Below are positions 18,664 through 28,495 of a stretch of 45,740 nt of DNA, piece after piece. The position numbers and the translations under genes are program-made. Within the stretch, counting starts at the first letter, position 1, and each line of letters opens with the position of its first letter. The DNA lies in NCBI GenBank assembly GCA_001873365.1, contig MNYZ01000060.1, forward strand, positions 1 to 45,740. Reading direction: 5' to 3'. Below the pieces are notes generated by a model. That model ran no database searches, was not told the origin of the DNA, and was given only the letters and a program-made list of their open reading frames with translations. The stretch comes from Oscillatoriales cyanobacterium CG2_30_40_61 (GTDB lineage Bacteria > Cyanobacteriota > Cyanobacteriia > Cyanobacteriales > Microcoleaceae).

Positions 18664-18735
18664 GTATGGATAAGGGCAGGTTTTGATCAATATTGGAGAC
18701 TTGCCAACGGATGTTTTAAACCTGATCTTTATCCC

Positions 18736-20571
18736 CTATTTCTGATCGATTTTTTCCCAGAAAATTTCCAGAATTTCAGTTAATCCTAAACCTAGGGTTA
18801 ATAAAAGTTCGATGAATAGAAATAATGGCAATAAAATTACTTGAAATAACCGCATTAAAATTTTCTTCCTATTTTTCATTTCAGTTTGGGTGCTGATCAT
18901 TCTTAACCCCCGAATTAATATTCTAATTAAGCGGATTCTATAGCTAATTTTTAAGTCTTTAATCTTGGGATTATCAAATTGAATTTGACCAGAATCAAAG
19001 ATTTTATTTAACCTTGAAATTGAATTTTTGCTATCAATTTGATGGAAATTTAAGTGTAACCAAGTTAAACCACAAAGTCGGCCTAAAATAAAATCCTGTT
19101 CTCGATATTTTCTATCAAAAAAACCTCCAAAAGCATTGAGAAAATCTGAAGCCAATAGTTGCTCGACGTCTGTAGGTTTCTCTAACAGAGGCGTTTTAAA
19201 TAAATAGCGGAATTTTTGATAGAGATTCTCTAATTGCTCTCGCGTTTCTATATTTTCAATCCCTGGAATTTGATTCAGAATTAAGGGTGTAATCGGTGAT
19301 AGTTGAATATGATCATAGGGAATTGCTTTTTCTAGGTCAGTTTTAATTTTAGAGGTGGTTTCTTGGGATTCGTTTGTAGATAAAGTTTCTAAAAGTGATA
19401 ATATATTTGTTTTATAATCCACCTGTTGATTGATTTCCACAATCTGTTTTAACTGCATAGCATCCTGTTGAATAGAAGGAATTTTTAACCCATCAAATAA
19501 CAAATCTAATAGATTAAAATTATTCTTTTTTAAACTAGGTTTACTTTCTAAATTTTCTAAGGAATAGGGAGCAACATAAGCATAAATTCGCCGATCTCGT
19601 TGCGCTTGAATTTTGCTGTTAAAATCATGACTAAATTTAATAAAATCTGCCCCTTCTTCCTGAATTAAATATTCTGAATTAGGTAAAGAACTTAAATGAA
19701 TCTTAGCTTCTAAATCAATGGCTTTGAGAATAGGTAAATTATCTAAAATCCCCCCGTCACTGTACCAAAACTTGAGTTTTTCTCCATTTTCTTCCGTACA
19801 AAGCATGGGTAAATCTGGATCTAGCTGTTGTTTCCCTGAGTGATCACAAATTTTGAAATAAGCAGGACTAAGATTTTTTAAGTTATAACTTTTAATACTT
19901 GATGAATCTTGAATTGGAGGAAAAGCAACCGGAAAAGCCCCGGAAATTAGGCTGGTATCGAGCACTTTCCCCCAAATTTTTTGTAAGCGATCGCCTTGAC
20001 GATTTAATTCGGAATGAAACAAAAACCGCCGAGTTTCTGCATGATTCACCGCCGGAATACCGGAAAAATTGCGACATTTGTTTTCGTAGGTGACGAGCAG
20101 CCCTTGTAAATTTGTGACTGTCATAATTAAGGCTAAGGGTTGATGCACTTTCAGTTTATCGGTATTTTCAGTAATTAAATTAGCAATATTTTTAATCCCT
20201 TTTTGAGATAATAAACTGTCATTTTGACTGTTAAATAAATTCTTTAAAACTTGACGGTAATCTTCAATGGCGAACACCGTATCAATATCTTTCATATCGG
20301 CTTTTTCTACCCAAGCTCTTTGTAAGAGATTTTGGGATTCATACTCAACATCGGTAATCTCTCGATTTAATAAATAATAGGCGGTAATAGCTCCGGTCAT
20401 GGCCCCCGCCGATGCTCCGGTAATCAAATCAATTAATAGGGGAGAATTGTCTTTTCTAGCTTGTCTAACTAATTCAAAACATACCCCAGCCATATAAGCT
20501 CCGAGGGCAATTCCTCCTGACAAATTTAAGGAAATTGGGCAGGGGTTGGGAGTTGTATTTTCCAGGGTCAT
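18736..20571 (-). CDS. Patatin-like phospholipase family protein
   Basis: The 611-residue protein has the patatin catalytic elements: the oxyanion-hole segment SGGIALGAY (residues ~18-26), the nucleophile elbow GASAG with Ser54, and the catalytic Asp272 in SDGGILDN. A long middle region (300-520) has no motif I know, and a hydrophobic C-terminal segment (~580-602) suggests membrane anchoring. The family hydrolyses acyl esters of phospholipids and other lipids. It is much longer than a minimal patatin domain (~300 residues), so the C-terminal half is an added domain. It is followed by a MITE-like element. Confidence 0.85.
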   Translation of the reverse strand: MTLENTTPNPCPISLNLSGGIALGAYMAGVCFELVRQARKDNSPLLIDLITGASAGAMTGAITAYYLLNREITDVEYESQNLLQRAWVEKADMKDIDTVFAIEDYRQVLKNLFNSQNDSLLSQKGIKNIANLITENTDKLKVHQPLALIMTVTNLQGLLVTYENKCRNFSGIPAVNHAETRRFLFHSELNRQGDRLQKIWGKVLDTSLISGAFPVAFPPIQDSSSIKSYNLKNLSPAYFKICDHSGKQQLDPDLPMLCTEENGEKLKFWYSDGGILDNLPILKAIDLEAKIHLSSLPNSEYLIQEEGADFIKFSHDFNSKIQAQRDRRIYAYVAPYSLENLESKPSLKKNNFNLLDLLFDGLKIPSIQQDAMQLKQIVEINQQVDYKTNILSLLETLSTNESQETTSKIKTDLEKAIPYDHIQLSPITPLILNQIPGIENIETREQLENLYQKFRYLFKTPLLEKPTDVEQLLASDFLNAFGGFFDRKYREQDFILGRLCGLTWLHLNFHQIDSKNSISRLNKIFDSGQIQFDNPKIKDLKISYRIRLIRILIRGLRMISTQTEMKNRKKILMRLFQVILLPLFLFIELLLTLGLGLTEILEIFWEKIDQK

Positions 20572-20598
20572 AACTATTAAAAGTTTTAGAAAGGCACT

Positions 20599-20717
20599 GT
20601 TGTTGGGCTTTAGCCCATTCTTATTAGGGAGTTTATCGTAACAATTAGGAGGGGTTAAAGCCTAATAATTAGGAGGGGTTAAAGCCTAATAATTAAGAGG
20701 GGCTAAAGCCCAACAAC
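20599..20717. repeat. REP-like inverted repeat with internal 24-bp tandem units
   Basis: The outer arms are GTTGTTGGGCTT (20599-20610) and AAGCCCAACAAC (20706-20717). Between them, units of the type AATTAGGAGGGGTTAAAGCC repeat about three times with a period near 24 bp. It lies between the TPR gene stop and the patatin gene start, both on the minus strand, so it may also end the TPR transcript. Confidence 0.65.
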
Positions 20718-20724
20718 GGGGAGA

Positions 20725-23232
20725 TTAAGATTGGAGTTTAGCTTTCGGACGCAATAACTTAATAATGGCATATAAATCCGGGTCGGTTTTGGCTTCCTCT
20801 CGATAACGGGGGCTCAAATCAATCGCTTGCTCTAAATTTTCTACCGCCAATTCTGTTTGACGTTGTTGGGCGTAAATAATTGCTTTATTATAATAAGCAT
20901 CGGCATAATCTGGTTTTAAAGTTAACGTCCGATCTAAACTTTCTAGGGCTTCTTTTCCCCGTTTTAACTTAATTAAAACATAGCCTCGATAATTCCAAGC
21001 CTTGGAGTTATCGGGATCAAATTCAATTGCTTGATCAAAGGAGGTAGCCGCATCTTGATATCTTTCAATTGCTTGTAATGCCATACCTCGATTTAACCAA
21101 GCCACAGCATCTTCTGGTTTGGCTTTCACCGCTTGATCAAAGGCTTCAAAGGCTTCTTGATGTTTTTGTAATTTGCCATAGGCTACACCTAAATCTACCC
21201 AGGCTTGATGATAGTCTGGTTTGATTTCTAGGGCTTTTTTATAGGATGCGATCGCCTCATTTTGACGTTTTAAACGACTTAATGCCATGCCTCGATTTAG
21301 CCAGGATCGATAATCATTAGGCTGTAATTCTACTACTTGATGAAAGGTGGCTAAAGCATCCTCATAACGACCTTCAGCAAATAATAAATTTCCCCGTTGA
21401 ACATAATCATCAACGTTTAAAAATAACTCAGGTTTATTGGATTTTAACCGATCCAATTGATCGGTAATAGTATCAATTTTCTCCATCATTTCTGACACCG
21501 CCGATTCCATTAAATCCTTGGGTGAAACGGCTAATAACTGTTGGAGAATTTCATCTTTTCTGGCTAATGCTTCCGACTGCATTGCGACTAATTCTTGGAA
21601 AATTCCGGCTTTTTGAGTATTAGCATCGGCTTGAACTTCCGCAATCTGTTCGGTTAACATTAAATCAAATTTATCTAATTTATTAAAAGTAGAATCCTTC
21701 CGGGTTTGTAAATCTCCTCTTAACTGTTCAATCACCCCAGTCACATCTTGATCAAACTTCTCTAAACGTTGAACAATGCGTTCTTTTTGGGTTTTCCATC
21801 CGGTCTGACTATCGGCAATAATGGTAGCATATTCGGCTTCTAATTGTTGTAATCTTTGTAACTTTTCATCCACTTGAACTTGTAGTTGTTGTTGATAGGT
21901 TGCCCGTTGGGTTTCTGCTTGCTGTTCTAACTGTTGAATCCGTTGGAGTTTCTGCTCCATTTGTCCTTGAATTCTGCCTTGGGATTCGGATAGTTGAGTC
22001 ACCGCATCCTTACCAAATTTCTCTAAATTCTTCAGGGCTAAATCAATTTGTTCTTGAGCTTTTTGTTCTGATTTAATTCTAATTTCTTCTAGTTGCGGAG
22101 CGAAATCTGTTTCATAGCGTTCTAAACGGGCAAAGACCCGATCTTTTTGGGTTTCCGCCTGTTTTTGCAGTTGGGATAATTCCTGAGCTAATTCGGTTTC
22201 AATTTGTTGTAAATTCTTACCGACGGTATTCTTTTGACCTTCGATATCGGTTTGCCAACCGGATAGGGTGGTTTTAAATTCTGTACCTACTTGATCTAAG
22301 GTTTTGAATAGGCGATCGCGCTGATTTTGAACTTGAACTTGTAACTCGGATAATTGATTGGTTAAGGCGGTTTCTGATTGTTTGAAATTCTCTAAAACCG
22401 TATTTTTTTGAACGTCTACATCCGCCTGTAACCCCGCCACATGATTAGCGTAATTTGTTCCGAGTTTATCTAAATTTTGTAAAATTAAATCCTGTTGATT
22501 ACTGGCGCGATTTTGTAACTCTGCGAGTTGTTTAGAAAACTCAATTTCTAAGCGATGTAGTTCCTTTTCAACGTCTTGGGTTTCCTGTTGAAAGTTTTGT
22601 AACGCCCCTTGACGAATTTGGGATAATTCGGTTAACCAGACCCCAATTTGCTGACGATGGCTGCCTAATTCATCCTGAAAATCATCAGCTTCTGCATTTA
22701 GGTCTTGAGCAATTCGATCAGTTTCTTGAATTACCGCTTGCATTTGTTGATTGGCGGCGGCGATTTTTCCTTCTAAATCCCCTAATTCATTCAGATGATT
22801 TTTAACAATAACGGTTACTTCTCGGACAACAGAACGCCGTAATAACCATAATCCCACTAGGGTTGCTGCTAATAAAATCCCTAACAATCCTAACAACAGA
22901 TTAAACAGGGTCATGGTCTGTTTAAAAGTCCGTTGGGCTTCCGCTTGGACTTGTTCCTGTAAAAGCTGCTGTTGTCGCAGTTGTTCCAATTCCAGCCGCT
23001 CCTTGGGGGAGACTTTTTCGGTTGCAGTGGTGGGTTTGGTTTCGGGAGACCTGGGCGACGGGGACTGAGCCAGGCTAACTCCGCTTGAAAGTAAGACTAA
23101 GGTTAGAATAGCGCTGCTACGCGATATCCACACCCAAAAATTCAGGTGTTTACTAGAGATCATACCCGCATTAACCCGTTGATAATTTTGCATGAATAGC
23201 TTTGTCTGCTTAACCAAGTCCGAGTTCTCCAA
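20725..23232 (-). CDS. Membrane-anchored coiled-coil protein with C-terminal TPR domain
   Basis: The 835-residue protein has an N-terminal hydrophobic segment ending in SLAQS (residues ~33-56, signal-like), a second membrane segment (~110-130, LLLGLLGILLAATLVGLWLL) and a very long Gln/Glu/Leu-rich coiled coil (~135-590). The coil is made of roughly 40-60-residue internal repeats (QKNTVLENF, QKNTVGKNL and similar). Six or so TPR units follow (~612-815, e.g. AWLNRGMALQAIERYQDAATSFDQA). It is probably an envelope scaffold that reaches from the membrane and binds partners through the TPRs. The TTG start at 23232 is doubtful; ATG codons at 23193 and 23160 are alternatives. Confidence 0.8.
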   Translation of the reverse strand: MENSDLVKQTKLFMQNYQRVNAGMISSKHLNFWVWISRSSAILTLVLLSSGVSLAQSPSPRSPETKPTTATEKVSPKERLELEQLRQQQLLQEQVQAEAQRTFKQTMTLFNLLLGLLGILLAATLVGLWLLRRSVVREVTVIVKNHLNELGDLEGKIAAANQQMQAVIQETDRIAQDLNAEADDFQDELGSHRQQIGVWLTELSQIRQGALQNFQQETQDVEKELHRLEIEFSKQLAELQNRASNQQDLILQNLDKLGTNYANHVAGLQADVDVQKNTVLENFKQSETALTNQLSELQVQVQNQRDRLFKTLDQVGTEFKTTLSGWQTDIEGQKNTVGKNLQQIETELAQELSQLQKQAETQKDRVFARLERYETDFAPQLEEIRIKSEQKAQEQIDLALKNLEKFGKDAVTQLSESQGRIQGQMEQKLQRIQQLEQQAETQRATYQQQLQVQVDEKLQRLQQLEAEYATIIADSQTGWKTQKERIVQRLEKFDQDVTGVIEQLRGDLQTRKDSTFNKLDKFDLMLTEQIAEVQADANTQKAGIFQELVAMQSEALARKDEILQQLLAVSPKDLMESAVSEMMEKIDTITDQLDRLKSNKPELFLNVDDYVQRGNLLFAEGRYEDALATFHQVVELQPNDYRSWLNRGMALSRLKRQNEAIASYKKALEIKPDYHQAWVDLGVAYGKLQKHQEAFEAFDQAVKAKPEDAVAWLNRGMALQAIERYQDAATSFDQAIEFDPDNSKAWNYRGYVLIKLKRGKEALESLDRTLTLKPDYADAYYNKAIIYAQQRQTELAVENLEQAIDLSPRYREEAKTDPDLYAIIKLLRPKAKLQS

Positions 23233-23306
23233 CCCATTCCCTCTAGTTTACTCTACTTCAAGATTTGACTCAATCAACACCTCCGCAAATTTGGGGATTT
23301 AACCCG

Positions 23307-23334
23307 GTCAGGGTAATTAATTAATTACCCTGAC
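23307..23334. promoter_or_regulatory. 28-bp perfect palindrome between dxr and the TPR gene
   Basis: The arms GTCAGGGTAATTAA and TTAATTACCCTGAC meet without a spacer. It lies 35 bp past the dxr stop and 75 bp before the TPR gene start. No T-run follows on the minus strand, so an operator or recognition site is as likely as a terminator. Confidence 0.5.
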
Positions 23335-23368
23335 TCTCTATGGAGATGATGGGGAAGTCCTGACTTGC

Positions 23369-24553
23369 TTAAACCGCAATTTTTTGGCTGAGTTTTTCAG
23401 AAGCTGCAATTACTTCTTGTCTTGCCCAACGATCTGCTTCTATAATATCTTCTAAAGTTGGATCTTGACGATTATCAATGCGATGGCGATCGCAAGTTAA
23501 TTCTATCACCTTGGGAATATCTAAAAATGCAATTTTTTCTTCTAAAAATAAAGCAACTGCTTGTTCATTTGCCGCGTTTAAAACCGCAGGCATCGAACCC
23601 CCAGCCCTTCCAGCAGCATAAGCTAAAGACATACAAGGATATTTTTGATCATCCGGTGCTTTAAAGGTTAAATTCCCGGCTTTAACTAGATCTAAACGTT
23701 CCCAATTAGTATAAATTCGTTCCGGCCAAGACATGGCATATAAAATCGGTAAACGCATATCCGGCCAACCTAATTGAGCTAAAACCGAGGTATCTTGTAA
23801 TTCAATTAAGGAGTGAATAATACTCTGGGGATGAATCACAATTTCTATATCATCATATTCTAATCCGAACAAGAAATGGGCTTCAATTACTTCTAAACCT
23901 TTATTCATCATTGTGGCTGAATCAACGGTGATTTTTTTGCCCATTGACCAGTTAGGATGGGTAATGGCATCAGCAACGGTGACTTCCTTTAATTTTTCTA
24001 CGGGCCAATCTCTAAAAGCACCCCCAGAAGCTGTTAATATAATTCGTCTTAATCCCGATGCAGGAACTCCTTGTAAACATTGAAAAATGGCTGAATGTTC
24101 CGAGTCCGCAGGCAATAATTTAACCCCATGTTTTTTGATTAAAGGATTGACAACTGGCCCCCCAGCAATTAAAGTTTCTTTATTAGCCAGGGCGATATCT
24201 TTTCCGGCTTCAATCGCAGCAATAGTCGGTAATAAACCCGCACAACCGACGATTCCGGTCACGACGGCTTCTGAGTCCCCGTAACGGGCAACTTCAATGA
24301 TTCCTTCATCCCCGGCTAGTAAAATTGGCTGGGGGTTAATATCAGTAATCAGGGCTTTTAATTCGGGTAACTGCTCAGGATTGGAAATGGCGACGATACT
24401 GGGGTTAAAGGCGCGAATTTGTTGGGCTAATAGGGTAATATTCCGTCCGGCGGTTAACCCAACAATCCGAAACTGTTCGGGATATTCTGCTACAATGTCT
24501 AGGGTTTGAGTCCCGATAGAACCTGTGGAACCCAGAAGTGTAATTGCTTTCAT
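23369..24553 (-). CDS. dxr: 1-deoxy-D-xylulose 5-phosphate reductoisomerase
   Basis: The 394-residue enzyme converts 1-deoxy-D-xylulose 5-phosphate to 2-C-methyl-D-erythritol 4-phosphate with NADPH and a divalent metal. This is the committed step of plastid-type isoprenoid synthesis, feeding carotenoids, phytol and quinones. The N-terminal NADPH loop [15 protein letters not shown], the metal-site stretch [13 protein letters not shown], and the flexible loop [20 protein letters not shown] are all present. Length and start agree with the family. The neighbouring DUF2079 gene is divergent. Confidence 0.96.
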   Translation of the reverse strand: MKAITLLGSTGSIGTQTLDIVAEYPEQFRIVGLTAGRNITLLAQQIRAFNPSIVAISNPEQLPELKALITDINPQPILLAGDEGIIEVARYGDSEAVVTGIVGCAGLLPTIAAIEAGKDIALANKETLIAGGPVVNPLIKKHGVKLLPADSEHSAIFQCLQGVPASGLRRIILTASGGAFRDWPVEKLKEVTVADAITHPNWSMGKKITVDSATMMNKGLEVIEAHFLFGLEYDDIEIVIHPQSIIHSLIELQDTSVLAQLGWPDMRLPILYAMSWPERIYTNWERLDLVKAGNLTFKAPDDQKYPCMSLAYAAGRAGGSMPAVLNAANEQAVALFLEEKIAFLDIPKVIELTCDRHRIDNRQDPTLEDIIEADRWARQEVIAASEKLSQKIAV

Positions 24554-24723
24554 CTTTTTTTAAGAACTATTTGATATAACCATAGTACGATGGTTGATCC
24601 CCATTGCCCAATTCCTGCTCAAATCGGTTGGGTAATGTAATCTATGAGTTAAAAAATTGAGGTATAATCAAAGATTCTACTGTTCACAGGATTCACTCTC
24701 AGGTAGACTGAACTTCGTTGTGA

Positions 24724-26241
24724 GTGATGAACAAAATGCAGACCCACCCAGACCATCTTGAACCTTCAACAGCGATAGAGACTAACGGCCTATTTTCCCT
24801 TTCGATCTGGAAAGTTATGGGAATTGGCACAATTATTTTATTTTTCTATAGCAGTTTACGTCACTTTTTATTTCAGTCTACGGCCTATGATTTAGGGATT
24901 TATGATCAAATTATATACTTAATTAGTAGAGGAAGTCAACCTATTTCTTCTTTTTTAGGGTTTCATTTTCTGGGAGATCACGCAGCGATCGCAATTTATC
25001 CTTTAGCGTTATTATATAAAATTTATCCGAGTGTTTATTGGTTATTTTTAGTTCAAGCTATTTGTTTGGGAGTTGGCACAGGATTAACTTGGAAATTAGC
25101 TCAATTAGCGGGATTAAATCAACGATTAAGTTTAGCAGTTGCGATCGCCTATTTACTCTATCCTGAAATTTTTAATATTAATTTATTTGATTTTCACCCG
25201 GATGTTTTAGCCGTCCCCGCTATTTTCGGAGCAATTTTAGCTGCAAAACAGAAAAAAATCATCTGGTTTATTCTAGCAATTCTTTGGATATTAGCCTGTA
25301 AAGCGGTTTTTGCCCTAACGGTAATTGCTATAGGATTTTGGTTAATCTTTTTTGAACAACGGCGTTTTTATGGGATGATTGCCATGGCATTAGGCATCGC
25401 TTGGTTTTTAATTGTGACTCAGATTATGATTCCTTTTTATAGTGGTCAAGAAGCCGCTGGGGTGTCTCGATATGCCTATTTAGGAAGTTCGGTTTTAGAG
25501 GTAATTTTTAATACTTTTGCGAAACCGCAGTTAATTTTAGGAAGACTATTTTCTCTGGATACCTTGATTTATTTATTAGAATTTAGTGTGGCGGTGATTT
25601 GGTGGTTAAATCCTAAAAAGTTTATTTTATTATTCCCCGCTATTCCCACTTTATTACTCAATATTTTATCCGTTGACCCCATGCAACGGAGTTTAATTTA
25701 TCAATATTCTCTCCCGGCTTTACCGTTTTTATTATTAGTAATGATTCAAACTTTAGCGGAAGAAAAACCAGGGTTAGGCAATGGGTTATGGAGTTTATGG
25801 AATAAATTTCATAATCATAATTCCTCTGAGACTTCCCATCTATTCACAATTCCCCATCAAAAACTGCCGAAATGGATTATACTTTGGTCAAGTTTAGTAT
25901 TCTTATTATGGGCAGATCATACCCAGGTTTTAGGCTATTTTACTCGGATTAATAATTGGCCAGCAGTCCGAAATGCTATCACCCAAGTTCACACCAAAGC
26001 AGGAGTATTAACTGATAACCGACTGGCTCCCCATTTAACCCATCGTCAAACGATTAAATTGCTGAATCAAGTGTCACCAGACTTTGATTTAAAAGCATTT
26101 GATTATGTGATTTTAAATTTGCGCCATCCTTGGCCAGATACCAAAGATTTAGGCGAAAAATATGCCACTCAATTAAAAGCAAAACCCAACTTTAAGTTAA
26201 CCTATGAACAGGATAATGTGTTAGTGTTTAAACGGAATTAA
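24724..26241 (+). CDS. DUF2079 polytopic membrane protein
   Basis: The 505-residue protein has about eleven hydrophobic segments and matches the DUF2079 pattern. Conserved blocks are STAYDLGIYDQIIYLISRG near residues 53-71, GFHFLGDHAAIAIYPLALL, and FDFHPDVLAVPAIFGAILA. The overall form resembles GT-C-type glycosyltransferases, with an acidic first extracytoplasmic loop, so transfer of a lipid-linked sugar is possible but unproven. GTG 24724, ATG 24727 and ATG 24736 are all possible starts. Its stop overlaps the convergent histidine-kinase gene by 4 bp. Confidence 0.82.
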   Translation: MMNKMQTHPDHLEPSTAIETNGLFSLSIWKVMGIGTIILFFYSSLRHFLFQSTAYDLGIYDQIIYLISRGSQPISSFLGFHFLGDHAAIAIYPLALLYKIYPSVYWLFLVQAICLGVGTGLTWKLAQLAGLNQRLSLAVAIAYLLYPEIFNINLFDFHPDVLAVPAIFGAILAAKQKKIIWFILAILWILACKAVFALTVIAIGFWLIFFEQRRFYGMIAMALGIAWFLIVTQIMIPFYSGQEAAGVSRYAYLGSSVLEVIFNTFAKPQLILGRLFSLDTLIYLLEFSVAVIWWLNPKKFILLFPAIPTLLLNILSVDPMQRSLIYQYSLPALPFLLLVMIQTLAEEKPGLGNGLWSLWNKFHNHNSSETSHLFTIPHQKLPKWIILWSSLVFLLWADHTQVLGYFTRINNWPAVRNAITQVHTKAGVLTDNRLAPHLTHRQTIKLLNQVSPDFDLKAFDYVILNLRHPWPDTKDLGEKYATQLKAKPNFKLTYEQDNVLVFKRN

Positions 26242-28268
26242 CAGGGAATTTCAATGATAAATTCTGTTCCCTGCTTTTCTTTGCTAGTAAATTCTAGTTT
26301 GCCACCATGGGCTTTAACAATGACTTGATAACAAATAGCCAGCCCCATTCCTGTCCCTTGACCCACAGGTTTTGTCGTAAAAAATGGATCAAATATTCGC
26401 GATTGAATTTCATCGGGAATTCCTAATCCATTGTCTTTAATTTTAATTCGGATACAATCTGGACTGTAATCTTCTGTGGTTAGGGTAACTTCTCTCCCTT
26501 CGCCACGATATTTAACCGCATCGATCGCATTATTTAAAATTTGGAAAAACACTTGATTAATTTGGCTGGGAAAACAATTAACTTTAGAAATTTTTTGATA
26601 ATTTTTATTAATTTTAATTTGATCCATTCGATGTTCTAATAATCTTAAACTACTTTCTAAACCCTCGGTTAAATCAACGGATTTCCATTCGGATTCGTTT
26701 AAATGGGAGAAATCTTTTAAGCTGTCAACAATAGAACGAATTCGCACACTTCCCTGTTCCATAGAATCAATTAATTGGGGAAAGTCCTCTTGAATAAAAT
26801 CGAGTTCTACTTCCTCGCCGATTTGATCTAAAAAATCTCCCAATTCTGGGCTAAACTCTCGACACTTATTCACAACTTCTAGCAAGTTTTGAACGTAGCT
26901 TCGGGCGTGGGAAATGTTAGCATAGATAAAGTTATTGGGGTTATTAATTTCATGGGCAATTCCAGCCACCATTTGACCCAAACTTGATAGTTTTTCACTT
27001 TGAATTAATTGAATTTGAGTAGTTTTTAATTCTTCTAAGGTGGTTTGTAAATGTTGAGTTTGAAGTTGATATTGACAGGCGGTTTCCTGAACTTGGGTAT
27101 AAAGTTGGGCTTGTTTCAGGGCGATCGCTAATTGATCAGCCAGTTGTTTTAATCCATCAATTTCCCAATTTTTCCAAGTCCGAGGATTACTACATTCATG
27201 GGCAATTAGTAATCCCCAAAGTTGACCATCTATCTGCGGTTGATGATCTTCTAGTTCGGCGCCCATGAGAATCGGGACAACTAAATTAGCTCGGACTTGT
27301 AACATATCCAAAAAATTAAGATGACAGGGATCTAAATCGGATGTATGGATATCATTAATCGCCCGGACTCGTCCATTTTTGTAGAGTTCTCCATGTTTTT
27401 CAGGAAAGCAATTATCGGTAATTTTATCCCCAAAAATTGAAGGCCAAGGGACACGATAATTCTCAACTTTGATTTCTCCTTCCCAGCCATTAATAAACTG
27501 ATAAATTACGACTCGATCTGTATTCAGAACTTGCCGCACTCCTTGGACGGCGGTATTTAAAATTGCATTCAGATCTAAACTACTTCTAATTTGGTTAATC
27601 ACTAATCTTAATAATGCTTCTTGTTCCCCTTTAGCCCGGGTTTCTTGATAGAGTTGGGCGTGATGAATGGCGATCGCTAAGGGTGAAGCAATACCGTCTA
27701 AAAGTTGAATTTCCCAATCTTGCCATTCCCGTTCATGATCGCATTGATGCAGCCCAATAATCCCTTTGACTTCCCCTTGATAGCGCACTGCCACCGCTAA
27801 CATTGATTGGATGTCTAATTGATTAATTAAGGCTTTGGTCGTCTGATCAAAACCAGTAAATTCTTTAAATTTTGTTACTGCTAAAGGTTGAAATTGAGAC
27901 AATAAAGCTTGTAAATGGGCATTATCATCCGCATTGAGTTTAATCCCCAATTGACTTAAATACCCGCCTTGATTATATTCATTTTTAGTGGTAAATTCCC
28001 GTTCAGAATGGGATTCTTTGACTAAAATACTGACACGACTACACTTAATGATTTGACCTAAATATTGACAAGCAGAACCTAAAACTTGATCTAAATCTAA
28101 GGTACTGATAATCTCTTTGTTAATCTGATTAACCAGATTATAAAACTGCATCTGATGCTCCTCTGTATTGTCTTGAGAGGTGAGAACTGATGATAATTTT
28201 TCAGAATGACTAAAAATAGAATTTTCAGGCAAGGAAAAAGATGGAGAATGTAAATCAAGCATAGACAT
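26238..28268 (-). CDS. Hybrid GAF-GAF histidine kinase with DXCF cyanobacteriochrome-like GAF domain
   Basis: The 676-residue soluble kinase has GAF1 (residues ~56-205), GAF2 (~217-390), a coiled linker, HisKA with phosphoacceptor His439 (GIAHEINNPNNF) and an HATPase domain with N box (QILNNAIDAV), DNGLGIPD and GTGMGLAI. GAF2 has the canonical bilin-binding pair Cys315-His316 (LDPCHLNFL) and a second Cys287 in D-N-C-F, the DXCF motif. By family knowledge this pair marks cyanobacteriochromes that attach a linear tetrapyrrole and switch between blue-absorbing and green- or teal-absorbing states. No receiver domain or response regulator is adjacent, so its target is unknown. Confidence 0.88.
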   Translation of the reverse strand: MSMLDLHSPSFSLPENSIFSHSEKLSSVLTSQDNTEEHQMQFYNLVNQINKEIISTLDLDQVLGSACQYLGQIIKCSRVSILVKESHSEREFTTKNEYNQGGYLSQLGIKLNADDNAHLQALLSQFQPLAVTKFKEFTGFDQTTKALINQLDIQSMLAVAVRYQGEVKGIIGLHQCDHEREWQDWEIQLLDGIASPLAIAIHHAQLYQETRAKGEQEALLRLVINQIRSSLDLNAILNTAVQGVRQVLNTDRVVIYQFINGWEGEIKVENYRVPWPSIFGDKITDNCFPEKHGELYKNGRVRAINDIHTSDLDPCHLNFLDMLQVRANLVVPILMGAELEDHQPQIDGQLWGLLIAHECSNPRTWKNWEIDGLKQLADQLAIALKQAQLYTQVQETACQYQLQTQHLQTTLEELKTTQIQLIQSEKLSSLGQMVAGIAHEINNPNNFIYANISHARSYVQNLLEVVNKCREFSPELGDFLDQIGEEVELDFIQEDFPQLIDSMEQGSVRIRSIVDSLKDFSHLNESEWKSVDLTEGLESSLRLLEHRMDQIKINKNYQKISKVNCFPSQINQVFFQILNNAIDAVKYRGEGREVTLTTEDYSPDCIRIKIKDNGLGIPDEIQSRIFDPFFTTKPVGQGTGMGLAICYQVIVKAHGGKLEFTSKEKQGTEFIIEIPC

Positions 28269-28495
28269 AAAAATGTCCCCAATAATAATTGAATAAAATC
28301 CGATAACTTTCTAGTCAGTGCGGCAGTTTAAAAATTAGATGTTTCCTAGCTGGAGATGAAAAAAGTCTCGGGTTAAGGGGGTGATACCAGGATCTTTGCG
28401 ACAATAGAGTTTGCAGATGCACGGTCAACCCTTAGAATTTATGTAAAGATATTTTACAATATTGTTACACGAATTGAAAGTATTTCTAAAGATAG

